From Herpetosiphon llansteffanensis (GTDB lineage: Bacteria > Chloroflexota > Chloroflexia > Chloroflexales > Herpetosiphonaceae), in assembly GCF_003205875.1 (NCBI RefSeq), contig NZ_PUBZ01000011.1:83467-147466 (forward strand): DNA of 64,000 nt, given 5' to 3'. This document shows, one piece after another, positions 17,696 to 26,049 of this stretch. Under the pieces are notes generated by a model. That model was given only the letters and a program-made list of their open reading frames with translations. It was not told the DNA's origin and made no database searches. The number at the start of each line of letters is the position of its first letter. The stretch's first letter is position 1. Made by a program: the position numbers and the translations under genes.

Positions 17696-18007
17696 TTAGG
17701 CTTCAAGCAAAATCTGATCGTTCTCGATTTTGAGGTTATAGACTTTCAATGGCTCGGTCGCTGGCAATGAGCGCGGGCGGCCACTGGCCAAATCAAAACG
17801 TGCGCCATGCAGCGGGCATTCGATAGTGCAATCATCAGCATCCAACTCGCCTTCGTGCAATTCGGCGTAGGCATGGGTGCAAATGTTGCTGGTAGCAAAA
17901 TACTGGCTGCCACAGCGAAAAATCCCCACTTGCTCACCAGCAAAATCAACCTGAATCGCTGGCGTATCGGCCAAATCGTGCAGCGTTGCAACAACTTGAT
18001 AGCTCAT
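17696..18007 (-). CDS. Rieske [2Fe-2S] ferredoxin
   Basis: The 103-residue cytoplasmic Rieske protein has CTHAYAEL at about residue 43 and CPLHGARFD at about 62, giving C-x-H...C-x2-H cluster ligands. It resembles the small ferredoxin components of dioxygenases (BphF/NirD type) that occur in SUF operons. The start at MSYQVVATL was preferred over a start 39 bp upstream because AACGAG precedes it. It lies about 100 bp after sufB. Confidence 0.9.
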   Translation of the reverse strand: MSYQVVATLHDLADTPAIQVDFAGEQVGIFRCGSQYFATSNICTHAYAELHEGELDADDCTIECPLHGARFDLASGRPRSLPATEPLKVYNLKIENDQILLEA

Positions 18008-18107
18008 CTCGTTATTCCTTAATTTATTAACTAAATTGATTAACAATGATCGAGCAAAGAAAATGCCGAGGACGCAGTTGTTGCGCCTCGGCGTTGTTGG
18101 GCCAGCA

Positions 18108-19526
18108 TTAGCCGACCGAACCTTCCATTTCCATTTGGATCAAGCGGTTCAATTCGACAGCGTATTCCATTGGCAATTCGCGGGTGAATGGCTCCATAAA
18201 GCCCAACACAATCATCGAAAGTGCTTCGGCTTCGTCGAGGCCGCGGCTCATCAGATAGAACAATTGCTCTTCGCCGATTTTGCCGACGGTTGCCTCGTGG
18301 GCCACAGTCGCTGAATCCTCTTCGATCTCGATGTACGGAATCGTATCCGAGGCTGAGCGACTGTCGAGAATTAAGGCATCACAGACCACGTTGACTTTGG
18401 CGTTGGTTGCGCCGCGCATAACCTTGGCCAAGCCACGATAGGTCGTGCGACCGCCGTTCTTCGAGACTGATTTGTTGGTGATGCGGCTGGTAGTGTCGGG
18501 AGCGCCGTGCACCATTTTGGCCCCAGCGTCTTGATGTTGGCCTTCGCCAGCATAAGCAACTGAGAGCACCTCGCCCTTTGCGCCGCGACCCATCATGTAA
18601 ACCGCTGGATACTTCATGGTCAACTTCGAGCCAATGTTGCCATCGACCCATTCCATCGAAGCATCTTCGTAGGCGACAGCGCGTTTGGTCACCAAATTGA
18701 AAATGTTGTTAGCCCAGTTTTGAATCGTGGTGTAGCGGCACTTACCACCTTTTTTGATGATAATTTCCACCACTGCTGAGTGCAGTGAGTTGGTGCTATA
18801 CACTGGAGCGGTACAACCTTCGATATAGTGAACTTCTGCGCCTTCGTCAACGATAATCAAGGTACGTTCGAATTGGCCCATGTTTTCAGCGTTGATGCGG
18901 AAATAGGCTTGCAATGGAATATCGACCTTGACACCTTTTGGCACGTAGACGAACGAGCCACCAGACCAAACCGCTGTATTCAAGGCAGCAAATTTGTTAT
19001 CTGCTGAAGGGATGATTGTGCCAAAATATTCCTTGAACAACTCAGGATACTCTTTCAAGCCTGTGTCGGTATCAAGGAAGATCACGCCCAGTTTTTCCCA
19101 CTCTTCGCGCAACGAGTGGTAAACAACTTCTGATTCGTACTGAGCGCCAACGCCAGCCAAGAACTTGCGTTCAGCTTCAGGAATACCCAGTTTTTCAAAG
19201 GTATTCTTGATACTTTCTGGCACATCGTCCCAGCTATTTTCAGTTTTTTCACCAGGCCGCACATAGTAGTGAATATCTTGGAAATCCAACTCAGCCAAGC
19301 GTGGGTTGGCCCACACGCCACTGACTGGCAGTGGTTTTTTATGGAAAATTTCCAGCGCCTTCAAGCGGCGTTGCAACATCCATTCAGGTTCGCCCTTCAT
19401 TTCCGAGATCGTGCGCACAATATCGGCATTCAGACCTTTTGAAGATTTGAATGTATAGTTCTCTTCGTCGCGAAAGCCGTACTTCGAGTAATCAAACTCG
19501 ATTTCGTTTTGTGCAGGGTTGGACAT
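18108..19526 (-). CDS. sufB: Fe-S cluster assembly scaffold SufB
   Basis: The 472-residue scaffold forms the SufBC2D complex. Conserved landmarks are [51 protein letters not shown] with the conserved Cys, [17 protein letters not shown] and [11 protein letters not shown] near the end. Length is normal. AGGAGG precedes the ATG. It is separated from the rest of the core operon by the PIN toxin and antitoxin genes. Confidence 0.97.
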   Translation of the reverse strand: MSNPAQNEIEFDYSKYGFRDEENYTFKSSKGLNADIVRTISEMKGEPEWMLQRRLKALEIFHKKPLPVSGVWANPRLAELDFQDIHYYVRPGEKTENSWDDVPESIKNTFEKLGIPEAERKFLAGVGAQYESEVVYHSLREEWEKLGVIFLDTDTGLKEYPELFKEYFGTIIPSADNKFAALNTAVWSGGSFVYVPKGVKVDIPLQAYFRINAENMGQFERTLIIVDEGAEVHYIEGCTAPVYSTNSLHSAVVEIIIKKGGKCRYTTIQNWANNIFNLVTKRAVAYEDASMEWVDGNIGSKLTMKYPAVYMMGRGAKGEVLSVAYAGEGQHQDAGAKMVHGAPDTTSRITNKSVSKNGGRTTYRGLAKVMRGATNAKVNVVCDALILDSRSASDTIPYIEIEEDSATVAHEATVGKIGEEQLFYLMSRGLDEAEALSMIVLGFMEPFTRELPMEYAVELNRLIQMEMEGSVG

Positions 19527-19571
19527 GCCCTGTGCCTCCTATAGTGTGATCACGAATAAGTGATGAGATTG

Positions 19572-20060
19572 TTAGTTAATAAATTGTTGAACTGAATCAA
19601 CTTCTGGATCAAACACAACTACTTGTTCTTGTAAACCAGCACGAATCAAGCGTTTATCTGATGTACATAACACTAGTTTAGTGTTTATAGTAGCCATTGT
19701 TAATTTAAGCCGTAATGCGGTAGCCAATATCAAAGCATCACTACTATTAATATTGTAGTTAGGAATGATTTTTAATGATTGTGTAATATCATCATCAATA
19801 ATTGATGTAATCATTACTTCAGGATTCTGAATAAAATCTTGATTGAGATGATAAACAGCAGCCTGATAAAGGTTATTATTGATCCGACCGTCATTACGTT
19901 TTCTTGTAAGTATTGAAAGTACTTCAAGGATTCCAATAACTGAACATCCGCGTTGCTTTGCAGAAAAATTGGCAAAAAGATCATTAACAGCAGGTGTGCC
20001 AATTTCAATGCTATAACGTTTTATGAGAGCACTCGCATCATAAAATAAGAAAAGATTCAC
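19572..20060 (-). CDS. PIN-domain ribonuclease toxin (VapC-like)
   Basis: The 162-residue PIN protein has the four expected acidic residues: D8 in FYDASALIKRY, E46 in GILEVLSIL, D108 in NSSDALILATAL and D135 in CTSDKRLIRAG. PIN toxins cleave tRNA or other RNA using Mg2+. The start overlaps the end of the small upstream gene (ATGA), the usual toxin-antitoxin layout. It is A+T-rich relative to sufU and sufB and sits between them, which suggests insertion into the operon. Confidence 0.85.
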   Translation of the reverse strand: MNLFLFYDASALIKRYSIEIGTPAVNDLFANFSAKQRGCSVIGILEVLSILTRKRNDGRINNNLYQAAVYHLNQDFIQNPEVMITSIIDDDITQSLKIIPNYNINSSDALILATALRLKLTMATINTKLVLCTSDKRLIRAGLQEQVVVFDPEVDSVQQFIN

Positions 20061-20305
20061 CGTAATCGCTGCTCCAATAAATCATTGGTCAGTTCATTCG
20101 ATGATAAAGACTGTGCCATGGCGTATTGCAACTGCTCGATTGAATATTCAGTTGTTGGAGGCGCTTCAACACTTTGTTGTAAAGCGATGCTCCACTGCTC
20201 GCGAATACTTCTTGATTGATTCAGAGTAGCACCTTTTAATTTGGTCAATTCCTGCTCTAAAAAAGTAATTCGTTCAGCAAGATATTCAATCGTTAGCGTT
20301 GTCAT
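20057..20305 (-). CDS. Putative antitoxin of the PIN toxin
   Basis: The 82-residue protein is mostly helical (IEYLAERITFLEQELTKLKG, a short coiled coil) with a C-terminal NELTNDLLEQRLR tail. I see no named antitoxin family. Its ATG overlaps the TGA of sufU (ATGA) and its own stop overlaps the toxin start, so three genes are translationally chained. It is an antitoxin by position, not by domain. Confidence 0.65.
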   Translation of the reverse strand: MTTLTIEYLAERITFLEQELTKLKGATLNQSRSIREQWSIALQQSVEAPPTTEYSIEQLQYAMAQSLSSNELTNDLLEQRLR

Positions 20306-20697
20306 AGGCTATCCTCATCGTCGTCTACGAGATTGACCCCGTAGAGCCCAGCTTTGAGCGTTTTGAGCGAGAGCAAGGCGCATTTCAGTCGCACTGGCCC
20401 AATTGGTATCCCCAATAAATCGAGGATGGTTTGTTTATCAAAGGCTTTGGCTTCGTCGACGCTTTTGCCAGTCAGTTCTTCGCTGAGCATCGAGGCTGAA
20501 GCTTGGCTGATTGCGCAGCCCTTGCCTTTAAATTTCACATCAACAATCCGCTCATTTTCGACCAACAAATAAATGCTGAGTTGATCGCCACACAACGGGT
20601 TATGCTCATGTTGCACAATCGTTGCTTGCTCAAGCTCGCCGTAATTTCGCGGATGGCGATAGTGATCTAATATATTTTCACGATATAAATCGTCCAC
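20302..20697 (-). CDS. sufU: SufU-type zinc sulfur acceptor
   Basis: The 131-residue SufU/IscU-like protein has the three cysteines NPLCGDQL, GKGCAISQAS and RLKCALLSL, plus the Asp in CGD. SufU coordinates Zn and accepts persulfide sulfur from SufS. It begins with GTG 6 bp after sufS, preceded by GAGG. Length is near the Gram-positive SufU size. Its 3' end now carries the antitoxin start. Confidence 0.95.
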   Translation of the reverse strand: MDDLYRENILDHYRHPRNYGELEQATIVQHEHNPLCGDQLSIYLLVENERIVDVKFKGKGCAISQASASMLSEELTGKSVDEAKAFDKQTILDLLGIPIGPVRLKCALLSLKTLKAGLYGVNLVDDDEDSL

Positions 20698-20703
20698 AAT
20701 GCC

Positions 20704-21942
20704 TCACAGTTGGAAGGTGTCGCGCGCCAAAACCAAGGCTTCGGCCAAACGATCAATTTCTTCCTCAAGCGTGTATAGGTAGAATGATGCGCGTACCGTT
20801 GCTGGTACGCCAAAAATATCGTGCAATGGATGGGTACAATGATGCCCAGCCCGCACCGCAATGCCTTGCGTATCGAGGATTGCCGCCACATCGTGGGCAT
20901 GCACTCCAGCCAAGGTAAAGCTCAACAAGCCACCGCGCTCAGCAGCAGGCGGACCAAAAATGGTCAGCCCATCGATGGCGCTGAGTTTATCCCAAGCGTA
21001 GTGGGTCAATTGGCGTTCGCGCTCGTGAATCGCCTCCATCCCAAGTCCATTCAAGAAGTCAATCGCCGCGCCAAGGCCAATCGCCTCGGCAATCGCTGGC
21101 GTGCCTGCCTCGAATTTCCATGGGAGATCATTCCATGAGCTTTCGCGCAGCCCGACCCGTTTGATCATATCGCCACCACCCATAAACGGTGGCATGGCTT
21201 CTAGCAATTCACGCCGTGCCCACAGCACGCCAATGCCAGTTGGCCCGCACATCTTATGCCCCGAAAAGGCCAAGAAATCGCAGCCAAGCGCTTGCACATT
21301 GACTGGAATATGCGGCACACTTTGCGCTCCATCGAGCAGAACCAAGGCACCAACCTGCTTGGCAGCAGCAATCACCTGCTCAACAGGATTGATCGTGCCC
21401 AGCACATTCGACATATGGGTCATGGCCACAAGTTTGGTGCGCTCAGTCAATAATTGCTCAAGCTTGCTCAGATCAAGTCGACCTTGGGCATCAAGCTCGA
21501 TAAAATCAAGCTCCACGCCAATTTGGGCCGCCAACAATTGCCATGGCACCAAATTCGAGTGATGTTCGCTAACCGTGAGCAAAATCCGGTCGCCAGCTTG
21601 CAAATTGGCACGGCCCCAGCTTTGGGCAACCAAGTTGATTGCTTCGGTGGCGTTGCGGGTAAAAATAATTTCCTTGGTCGATTTCGCGCCAATAAAGCGT
21701 CCAATCGTGCGACGTGTGCCTTCATAGGCTTCGGTCGCTGCTTCGCTAATCTGATACACGCCCCGATGCACATTCGCATTAATCGTGCGATAGTAGCGAT
21801 CCATCGCATCAAGCACAACCAGCGGCTTTTGCGCAGTCGCAGTGCTATCTAAGTAGGCGAGGCGATGGCCGTTAATCGATTGATCCAAGAGCGGAAATTG
21901 CTCGCGAATGGCGTTAATATCCAGGGTTGTTTGTACAGACAT
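20704..21942 (-). CDS. sufS: Cysteine desulfurase SufS
   Basis: The 412-residue group II desulfurase releases sulfur from cysteine as a persulfide. The PLP Lys is in FSGHKMCGPTGIGVLW, the catalytic Cys in VRAGHHCTHPLHD, and the SEHHSNLVPWQ motif is intact. Length is normal. It lies immediately upstream of sufU in the operon, separated from sufD by the GxxExxY cassette. Confidence 0.96.
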   Translation of the reverse strand: MSVQTTLDINAIREQFPLLDQSINGHRLAYLDSTATAQKPLVVLDAMDRYYRTINANVHRGVYQISEAATEAYEGTRRTIGRFIGAKSTKEIIFTRNATEAINLVAQSWGRANLQAGDRILLTVSEHHSNLVPWQLLAAQIGVELDFIELDAQGRLDLSKLEQLLTERTKLVAMTHMSNVLGTINPVEQVIAAAKQVGALVLLDGAQSVPHIPVNVQALGCDFLAFSGHKMCGPTGIGVLWARRELLEAMPPFMGGGDMIKRVGLRESSWNDLPWKFEAGTPAIAEAIGLGAAIDFLNGLGMEAIHERERQLTHYAWDKLSAIDGLTIFGPPAAERGGLLSFTLAGVHAHDVAAILDTQGIAVRAGHHCTHPLHDIFGVPATVRASFYLYTLEEEIDRLAEALVLARDTFQL

Positions 21943-21982
21943 AACTCACCAATATCCGATCGACAAAGAATTGCTTTTTGAT

Positions 21983-22002
21983 CCACGAAGAGCACGAAGA
22001 AC
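21983..22002. repeat. Left 20-bp inverted repeat of the GxxExxY cassette
   Basis: CCACGAAGAGCACGAAGAAC is followed by CACGAAACCGCGAAGAACG and then CGCTAAG. The exact 20 bp recurs inverted at 22516-22535. The 3' end of the GxxExxY gene, including its TAG stop, lies inside the adjoining CGCTAAG motif. Confidence 0.9.
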
Positions 22003-22029
22003 ACGAAACCGCGAAGAACGCGAAGATCG

Positions 22030-22419
22030 CTAAGAATCGTTACTCAAGATTAAGCGTTTCCATTCCAAGGTTGGCCGACTATGAAAATTGGCCAAAATCC
22101 CAAGCGGTTTGTGAGTCGCTTTGAGATAATTTAATAACTGGGCATGTTCAATTGATGTTAATCGTTGAATTGCCTTAATTTCCACAATAATCTGATCGAA
22201 ACAAACCAAATCGGCAATATACAGTTTATTTAAAACGGTTTGTTTATAGCGAATTGGTAATGGCTGTTGCCGAACAAAAGGAATTTTTCGTTCAGTTAAT
22301 TCTAATTCGAGCGCTTCTTGATAGACAGCCTCTAAGAAACCACTGCCCAACTCGCGATGAACTTCTATAGCCGCGCCAACCACAGCAAACACTTCATCGG
22401 CTAATAATAACGACATCAT
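22030..22419 (-). CDS. GxxExxY family protein (PD-(D/E)XK nuclease-like)
   Basis: The 129-residue protein carries the signature GSGFLEAVYQ near residue 25 and YIADLVCFDQIIVEIKA, the D...ExK core of the restriction-like fold (PDDEXK_3). The family is widespread and its function is unknown. The gene lies inside the SUF operon between sufD and sufS. It is bounded by inverted CACGAAG repeats that contain its stop codon, so gene and repeats look like one mobile cassette. It is unlikely to act in cluster assembly. Confidence 0.85.
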   Translation of the reverse strand: MMSLLLADEVFAVVGAAIEVHRELGSGFLEAVYQEALELELTERKIPFVRQQPLPIRYKQTVLNKLYIADLVCFDQIIVEIKAIQRLTSIEHAQLLNYLKATHKPLGILANFHSRPTLEWKRLILSNDS

Positions 22420-22515
22420 TGTTCTCCAAAATGAATCAACAGGTCTCTAATGCTAGATACATTGATCATTCATTTTTGGCGAATCAACCTCGATTTATAA
22501 ATTATTAACCTTAGC

Positions 22516-22535
22516 GTTCTTCGTGCTCTTCGTGG
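22516..22535. repeat. Right 20-bp inverted repeat of the GxxExxY cassette
   Basis: GTTCTTCGTGCTCTTCGTGG is the exact reverse complement of 21983-22002, preceded by CCTTAG (mirror of CGCTAAG). A further GAAACCACGAAG unit follows at about 22557-22568. The gene lies inside the pair. Confidence 0.9.
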
Positions 22536-22579
22536 TTTCAATCTTATACATTGACTGAAACCACGAAGATTTTTGATGC

Positions 22580-23770
22580 TTAGACTTTATCGGCGACGAT
22601 GGTTTCGACGCGTTCGCGTACAGCTTCATCGGGAATCATATCGATGATTTCGCCGACAAAGCCCAACACGATTGTGCGCTTGGCTTCGGCAAATGGCAAA
22701 CCGCGCGATTGCAGATAGAACAACTGCTCTTCGTCGATTTGGCCGCTGGTCGAGCCGTGGCCAGCCTTAACTTCGTTGGCATCAATCTCCAAGCCTGGAA
22801 TTGAATCCGAGCGTGACGTTTTGCTCAAGTGCAAGGCATTTTCGCGCAAGTCGGAATTGGTGCCTTGGCCAGTGGCTGGGATTTTGACCATGCCATCGAA
22901 AACGGCATAGGCTTCATCATCGACCACGGTTTTGAAGTTAATTTGGCCTTCGGTATTCAAGCCAATGTGGTTCAGTTTGGGTGCAACCAGCAAGTTTTGC
23001 TTGCCATTACCATACAACAAACCATTCCAATTGACGCTTGAGCCATTGCCGCTCAAATTGGCTTCCAAGGTAACGTGCTGCACAGCGCTGCCAACCACCA
23101 CATTCAACCATTCTGCTTGGGCATCGCGGTTGATGCGGATTTGTTGGCTACCGAGCACATAGACATTGCTGTTCAGAATTTGCACGCTGCTGAAATTAAC
23201 TTGGCCACCATCGCCAACCTCAATTTCAACTCCAGTCAAAACCACTGCGCTGGCATCAAAATCAGCTGAGCTAATTTCTTCGATCACATTGATCGAGCTA
23301 TGGCGCTCGGTCACGATCAGCGTGCGAGGAGCGACAATTGTGCCAGCATTGGCCACGTGATAGCGAATCCGGACCAATTCTTCGACTGCAACATCTTTGG
23401 CAACGTGGATGAAAAGCCCGCCGTTGACCAAAGCATTGTTAAGCGCTGAATAGGGATCGCGGCTGGTTTGCACAGCACTACCAAGCACCCGTTGCACCAA
23501 CTCGGCGTGGCTTTGAATTGCTTCGGCCAATGGCAAAATCGTTACGCCTTCAGCGCCAGCAAATTCAACCGAAACTTCGGCTTCAGCAACGCTATAATCG
23601 GCAAGATTAAAGCCCTTGAGGTTGGTTCGTCGCCAATCTGGTTGCTCGGCGGTTTCAAATGATTGCCAAGCTTCGTGGCGGCGGCTCGTGAGCCATTCTG
23701 GCTCGTTGCGGCTGGCCAGCAAGGCCTCAAATTGCGCCACATCAAAGGTAGATTGCAAATTAGCTGGCAT
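22580..23770 (-). CDS. sufD: Fe-S cluster assembly protein SufD
   Basis: The 396-residue partner of SufB has the same right-handed beta-helix fold. The end shows GSTSGQIDEEQLFYLQSRGLPFAEAKRTIVLGF, as in SufD/SufB, and HIGLNTEGQINFKTVVDDEA. I start at MPANLQST because its ATG overlaps the sufC stop (11 bp overlap); a longer frame starts inside sufC. Length fits SufD. Confidence 0.94.
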   Translation of the reverse strand: MPANLQSTFDVAQFEALLASRNEPEWLTSRRHEAWQSFETAEQPDWRRTNLKGFNLADYSVAEAEVSVEFAGAEGVTILPLAEAIQSHAELVQRVLGSAVQTSRDPYSALNNALVNGGLFIHVAKDVAVEELVRIRYHVANAGTIVAPRTLIVTERHSSINVIEEISSADFDASAVVLTGVEIEVGDGGQVNFSSVQILNSNVYVLGSQQIRINRDAQAEWLNVVVGSAVQHVTLEANLSGNGSSVNWNGLLYGNGKQNLLVAPKLNHIGLNTEGQINFKTVVDDEAYAVFDGMVKIPATGQGTNSDLRENALHLSKTSRSDSIPGLEIDANEVKAGHGSTSGQIDEEQLFYLQSRGLPFAEAKRTIVLGFVGEIIDMIPDEAVRERVETIVADKV

Positions 23771-24551
23771 TGCCAAACACTTCCTCTCGAATGAAATCGT
23801 AGCCTTTTTCTTCGAGTTCCAAAGCCATTTCAGGGCCACCTTCGCGCACGATTTGGCCGTTCATCAAAACGTGCACATAATCGGGCTTGATGTAGTTGAG
23901 CAAGCGTTGGTAGTGGGTGATGACCAACACGCCAAGTTCAGGCTTTTCGGTTTTAACTTTGTTAACACCTTCGGCCACAATCTTCAATGCGTCGATGTCA
24001 AGCCCTGAATCGGTTTCGTCCATGATTGAGATTGAAGGCTGCAACATGGCCATTTGCAAAATTTCGAGGCGTTTCTTTTCGCCACCAGAGAAGCCTTCGT
24101 TCAAATAGCGGCGAGCAAAATCAGGAGCCATTTCCAACATATCCATACGCGATTTGATCACTTTGCGATATTCGGCCATTGGAATGGCGGTCGACTTCGG
24201 ATCAACACCTTCTTGAGCGCGATGGGCGTTCAAGGCAGCGCGCAAGAAGTTGGCAACGGTTACGCCAGCAACTGCGACTGGATATTGGAATGCAAGGAAC
24301 AAGCCCAATTTTGAACGATCGTTTGGTTCGAGGTCAAGCACATCTTGGCCTTTGTACCAAACTTCGCCTTCGGTCACTTCGTAGCGTGGGTGACCAGCGA
24401 GGGTATACGCCAAGGTCGACTTGCCTGAGCCATTTGGCCCCATGATGGCGTGAATTTTGCCTTCTTCGATGGTCAGATTAATACCTTTGAGAATTTCTTT
24501 GCCATCGACCGCAACGTGCAAGTTGCGAATGACCAAATTGTTGGCGCTCAT
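23760..24551 (-). CDS. sufC: SufC ABC ATPase
   Basis: The 263-residue ATPase powers the SufBCD scaffold. Walker A is GPNGSGKSTLAYTLAG, the signature FSGGEKKRLEILQM, Walker B ISIMDETDSGLDID, and the H-loop VITHYQRLL. The start at MSANNLVIRN follows AGGAG by 5 bp; an alternative TTG lies 15 bp upstream. sufD overlaps its end. It is the second gene of the operon. Confidence 0.97.
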   Translation of the reverse strand: MSANNLVIRNLHVAVDGKEILKGINLTIEEGKIHAIMGPNGSGKSTLAYTLAGHPRYEVTEGEVWYKGQDVLDLEPNDRSKLGLFLAFQYPVAVAGVTVANFLRAALNAHRAQEGVDPKSTAIPMAEYRKVIKSRMDMLEMAPDFARRYLNEGFSGGEKKRLEILQMAMLQPSISIMDETDSGLDIDALKIVAEGVNKVKTEKPELGVLVITHYQRLLNYIKPDYVHVLMNGQIVREGGPEMALELEEKGYDFIREEVFGNAS

Positions 24552-24623
24552 GACACTCCTATTCAAGATTGCTATTCAAGACAACAGCATGGCATGCCCT
24601 TGCATTGCCAGCCGCCAAAGAAC

Positions 24624-25286
24624 TTAGTTATGCTTCTCAATCCCAATCTCATCGGCCTTAATCACAAAGTGACAGCCGTTATGACCTTCGACCATGCGGC
24701 GTTGAATTTCAACTTCATGGCCGAGTGCAGTTTCCATCATTTGGCGTTCCATGCTACAGAGGCTATCGTGAGTTTGGGCTACCTCAAAATAGGGGCAGGC
24801 ATACTCACTCACCACCCAACCGCCGCCTGGCGATTCGGCTACATTAATCGACATACCTTTGCGGTTCATCGTGTAGACAAATTGCATCAAGCGCTCACGC
24901 AAGGCCGCATTGGCGGGATGATCGCCCGTGTAGAGCGTTGCCAAGCGTGTGCCAACCCGACTAAGCAACTGCGCCATGCCTTCTGGGCCTTCGGTTGCCA
25001 AAATTTCTTCAAGCAACACATTCAAGAGCACATCGTAGCCCTTGGGAAACAGCGATTGAGCCTTAGCAGTCAGGGTGTAGCGATAAGAAGGACGGCCTGG
25101 GCCTTGGCGAATTTTGGTCGGTGCAATGAGGCCTTGGTTGGTGAGATGAGTTAGTTGCTCGCGCACCGCAGTTGTGCTCACAGCCAGCGCATCTTCCAAT
25201 TCCTTGACAGTCGCTGAACCTTTACGCTGAATATAGCTCACAATATCGCCGGCGGGCGTTCCTTCTCGGATACCAAACACGGTCAT
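24624..25286 (-). CDS. sufR: SufR-like iron-sulfur transcriptional regulator
   Basis: The 220-residue protein has an N-terminal winged helix (about 14-70: SATVKELEDALAVSTTAVREQLTHL) and a C-terminal cluster-binding region with Cys in YACPYFEV, SLCSMERQ and NGCHFVI. This Cys spacing is that of SufR repressors, which release DNA when the Fe-S cluster is present or absent. It heads the operon, and its promoter overlaps a 9-bp palindrome, so autoregulation of the whole operon is likely. Confidence 0.9.
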   Translation of the reverse strand: MTVFGIREGTPAGDIVSYIQRKGSATVKELEDALAVSTTAVREQLTHLTNQGLIAPTKIRQGPGRPSYRYTLTAKAQSLFPKGYDVLLNVLLEEILATEGPEGMAQLLSRVGTRLATLYTGDHPANAALRERLMQFVYTMNRKGMSINVAESPGGGWVVSEYACPYFEVAQTHDSLCSMERQMMETALGHEVEIQRRMVEGHNGCHFVIKADEIGIEKHN

Positions 25287-25338
25287 AGAAACCTCGCATT
25301 TTGCCTTTGACCATACCGTTGCATGGTTTGTTATTGAG

Positions 25339-25371
25339 AATGATTATAAATCGATAATCATTTTCTGTCAA
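25339..25371 (-). promoter_or_regulatory. Consensus promoter and palindromic operator of the SUF operon
   Basis: Read on the minus strand, TTGACA (25366-25371) and TATAAT (25343-25348) are separated by exactly 17 bp: both hexamers are perfect consensus. The palindrome AATGATTAT-N6-ATAATCATT (25339-25347/25354-25362) covers the -10 and most of the spacer. The palindrome also resembles a Fur box (GATAATGATAATC), so SufR and Fur are both candidate regulators. Confidence 0.9.
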
Positions 25372-25405
25372 TAAAATCGGAAAAAACTGTGTTTATTCAA
25401 ACAAA

Positions 25406-25431
25406 GGCTTGTTGTTAAACCAAAACAAGCC
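25406..25431 (-). terminator. Terminator of the gene at 25518
   Basis: Arms GGCTTGT (25406-25412) and ACAAGCC (25425-25431) form a 7-bp stem. On the minus strand it is followed by TTTGTTT. It separates the hypothetical gene from the SUF promoter region. Confidence 0.7.
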
Positions 25432-25517
25432 CATTTTAGGGCAGATTTGGGGCAATAACCATACCAGTGCGTGCTGAATTCAGCTCAATCGGCTGCGAAA
25501 CATTGATGAGAAGTTGA

Positions 25518-25913
25518 TTAAGCGGCCAATAATTCTTGGTGCAGGCGTTGGAGTTGGGCGATTGTACGTTGGGTGCGTGGGTGTTGTTCACCAAAACGGG
25601 CGAGATCGCCTTGCAAACGCACCTCGACCGTTTGCAAATTGCGTCGCCGATTGAGCCAGCGTTGATAGTGGGCGGTGGCTTGGCGATAGACTGCTTGGGC
25701 TTGCGCAAGGATAAGATTGCCATACATCGCGCCAATCAAGCACCACAAATGTTTATCGCTGGCCAAGGGTCGCAGATTGGCTGGATTATGCCGCCATGCT
25801 TTGAGCAAACGGGTATTGGCGTTGACCGCACTGCGAATTTGCTCGGCCTCGCTTGAGGAATACTGTTCAGCAAACCATTGCAATACCGCTTCGATTCCCG
25901 TTACTGGATGCAT
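25518..25913 (-). CDS. Hypothetical helical protein
   Basis: The 131-residue protein is mostly helical with no signal or membrane segment. A centre WRHNPANLRPLASDKHLWCLIGAMYGNL and a basic C-terminal half (YQRWLNRRRNLQTVEVRLQ) are visible. I recognise no family. I start at MHPVTGIEAV because AGGAGG lies 6 bp before it. The gene has a terminator of its own. Confidence 0.6.
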   Translation of the reverse strand: MHPVTGIEAVLQWFAEQYSSSEAEQIRSAVNANTRLLKAWRHNPANLRPLASDKHLWCLIGAMYGNLILAQAQAVYRQATAHYQRWLNRRRNLQTVEVRLQGDLARFGEQHPRTQRTIAQLQRLHQELLAA

Positions 25914-26049
25914 TGCAGACCTCCTAACCAATGTTGGCTTGAGCATAGCAGCACCTTGTGACAACAACTGTCACAATGTTTTGTCACAATTTCGATTCAG
26001 GGGTATAGTTGCGCTCTATTGAAGGCTGGCTGTTGAAAGGAAGATCGAC

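Noticed and set aside
25339..25362. A clear Fur box
   Set aside because: The palindrome resembles the Fur consensus, but SufR sits directly downstream, so a definite Fur assignment would be unsupported. Kept as one possibility.
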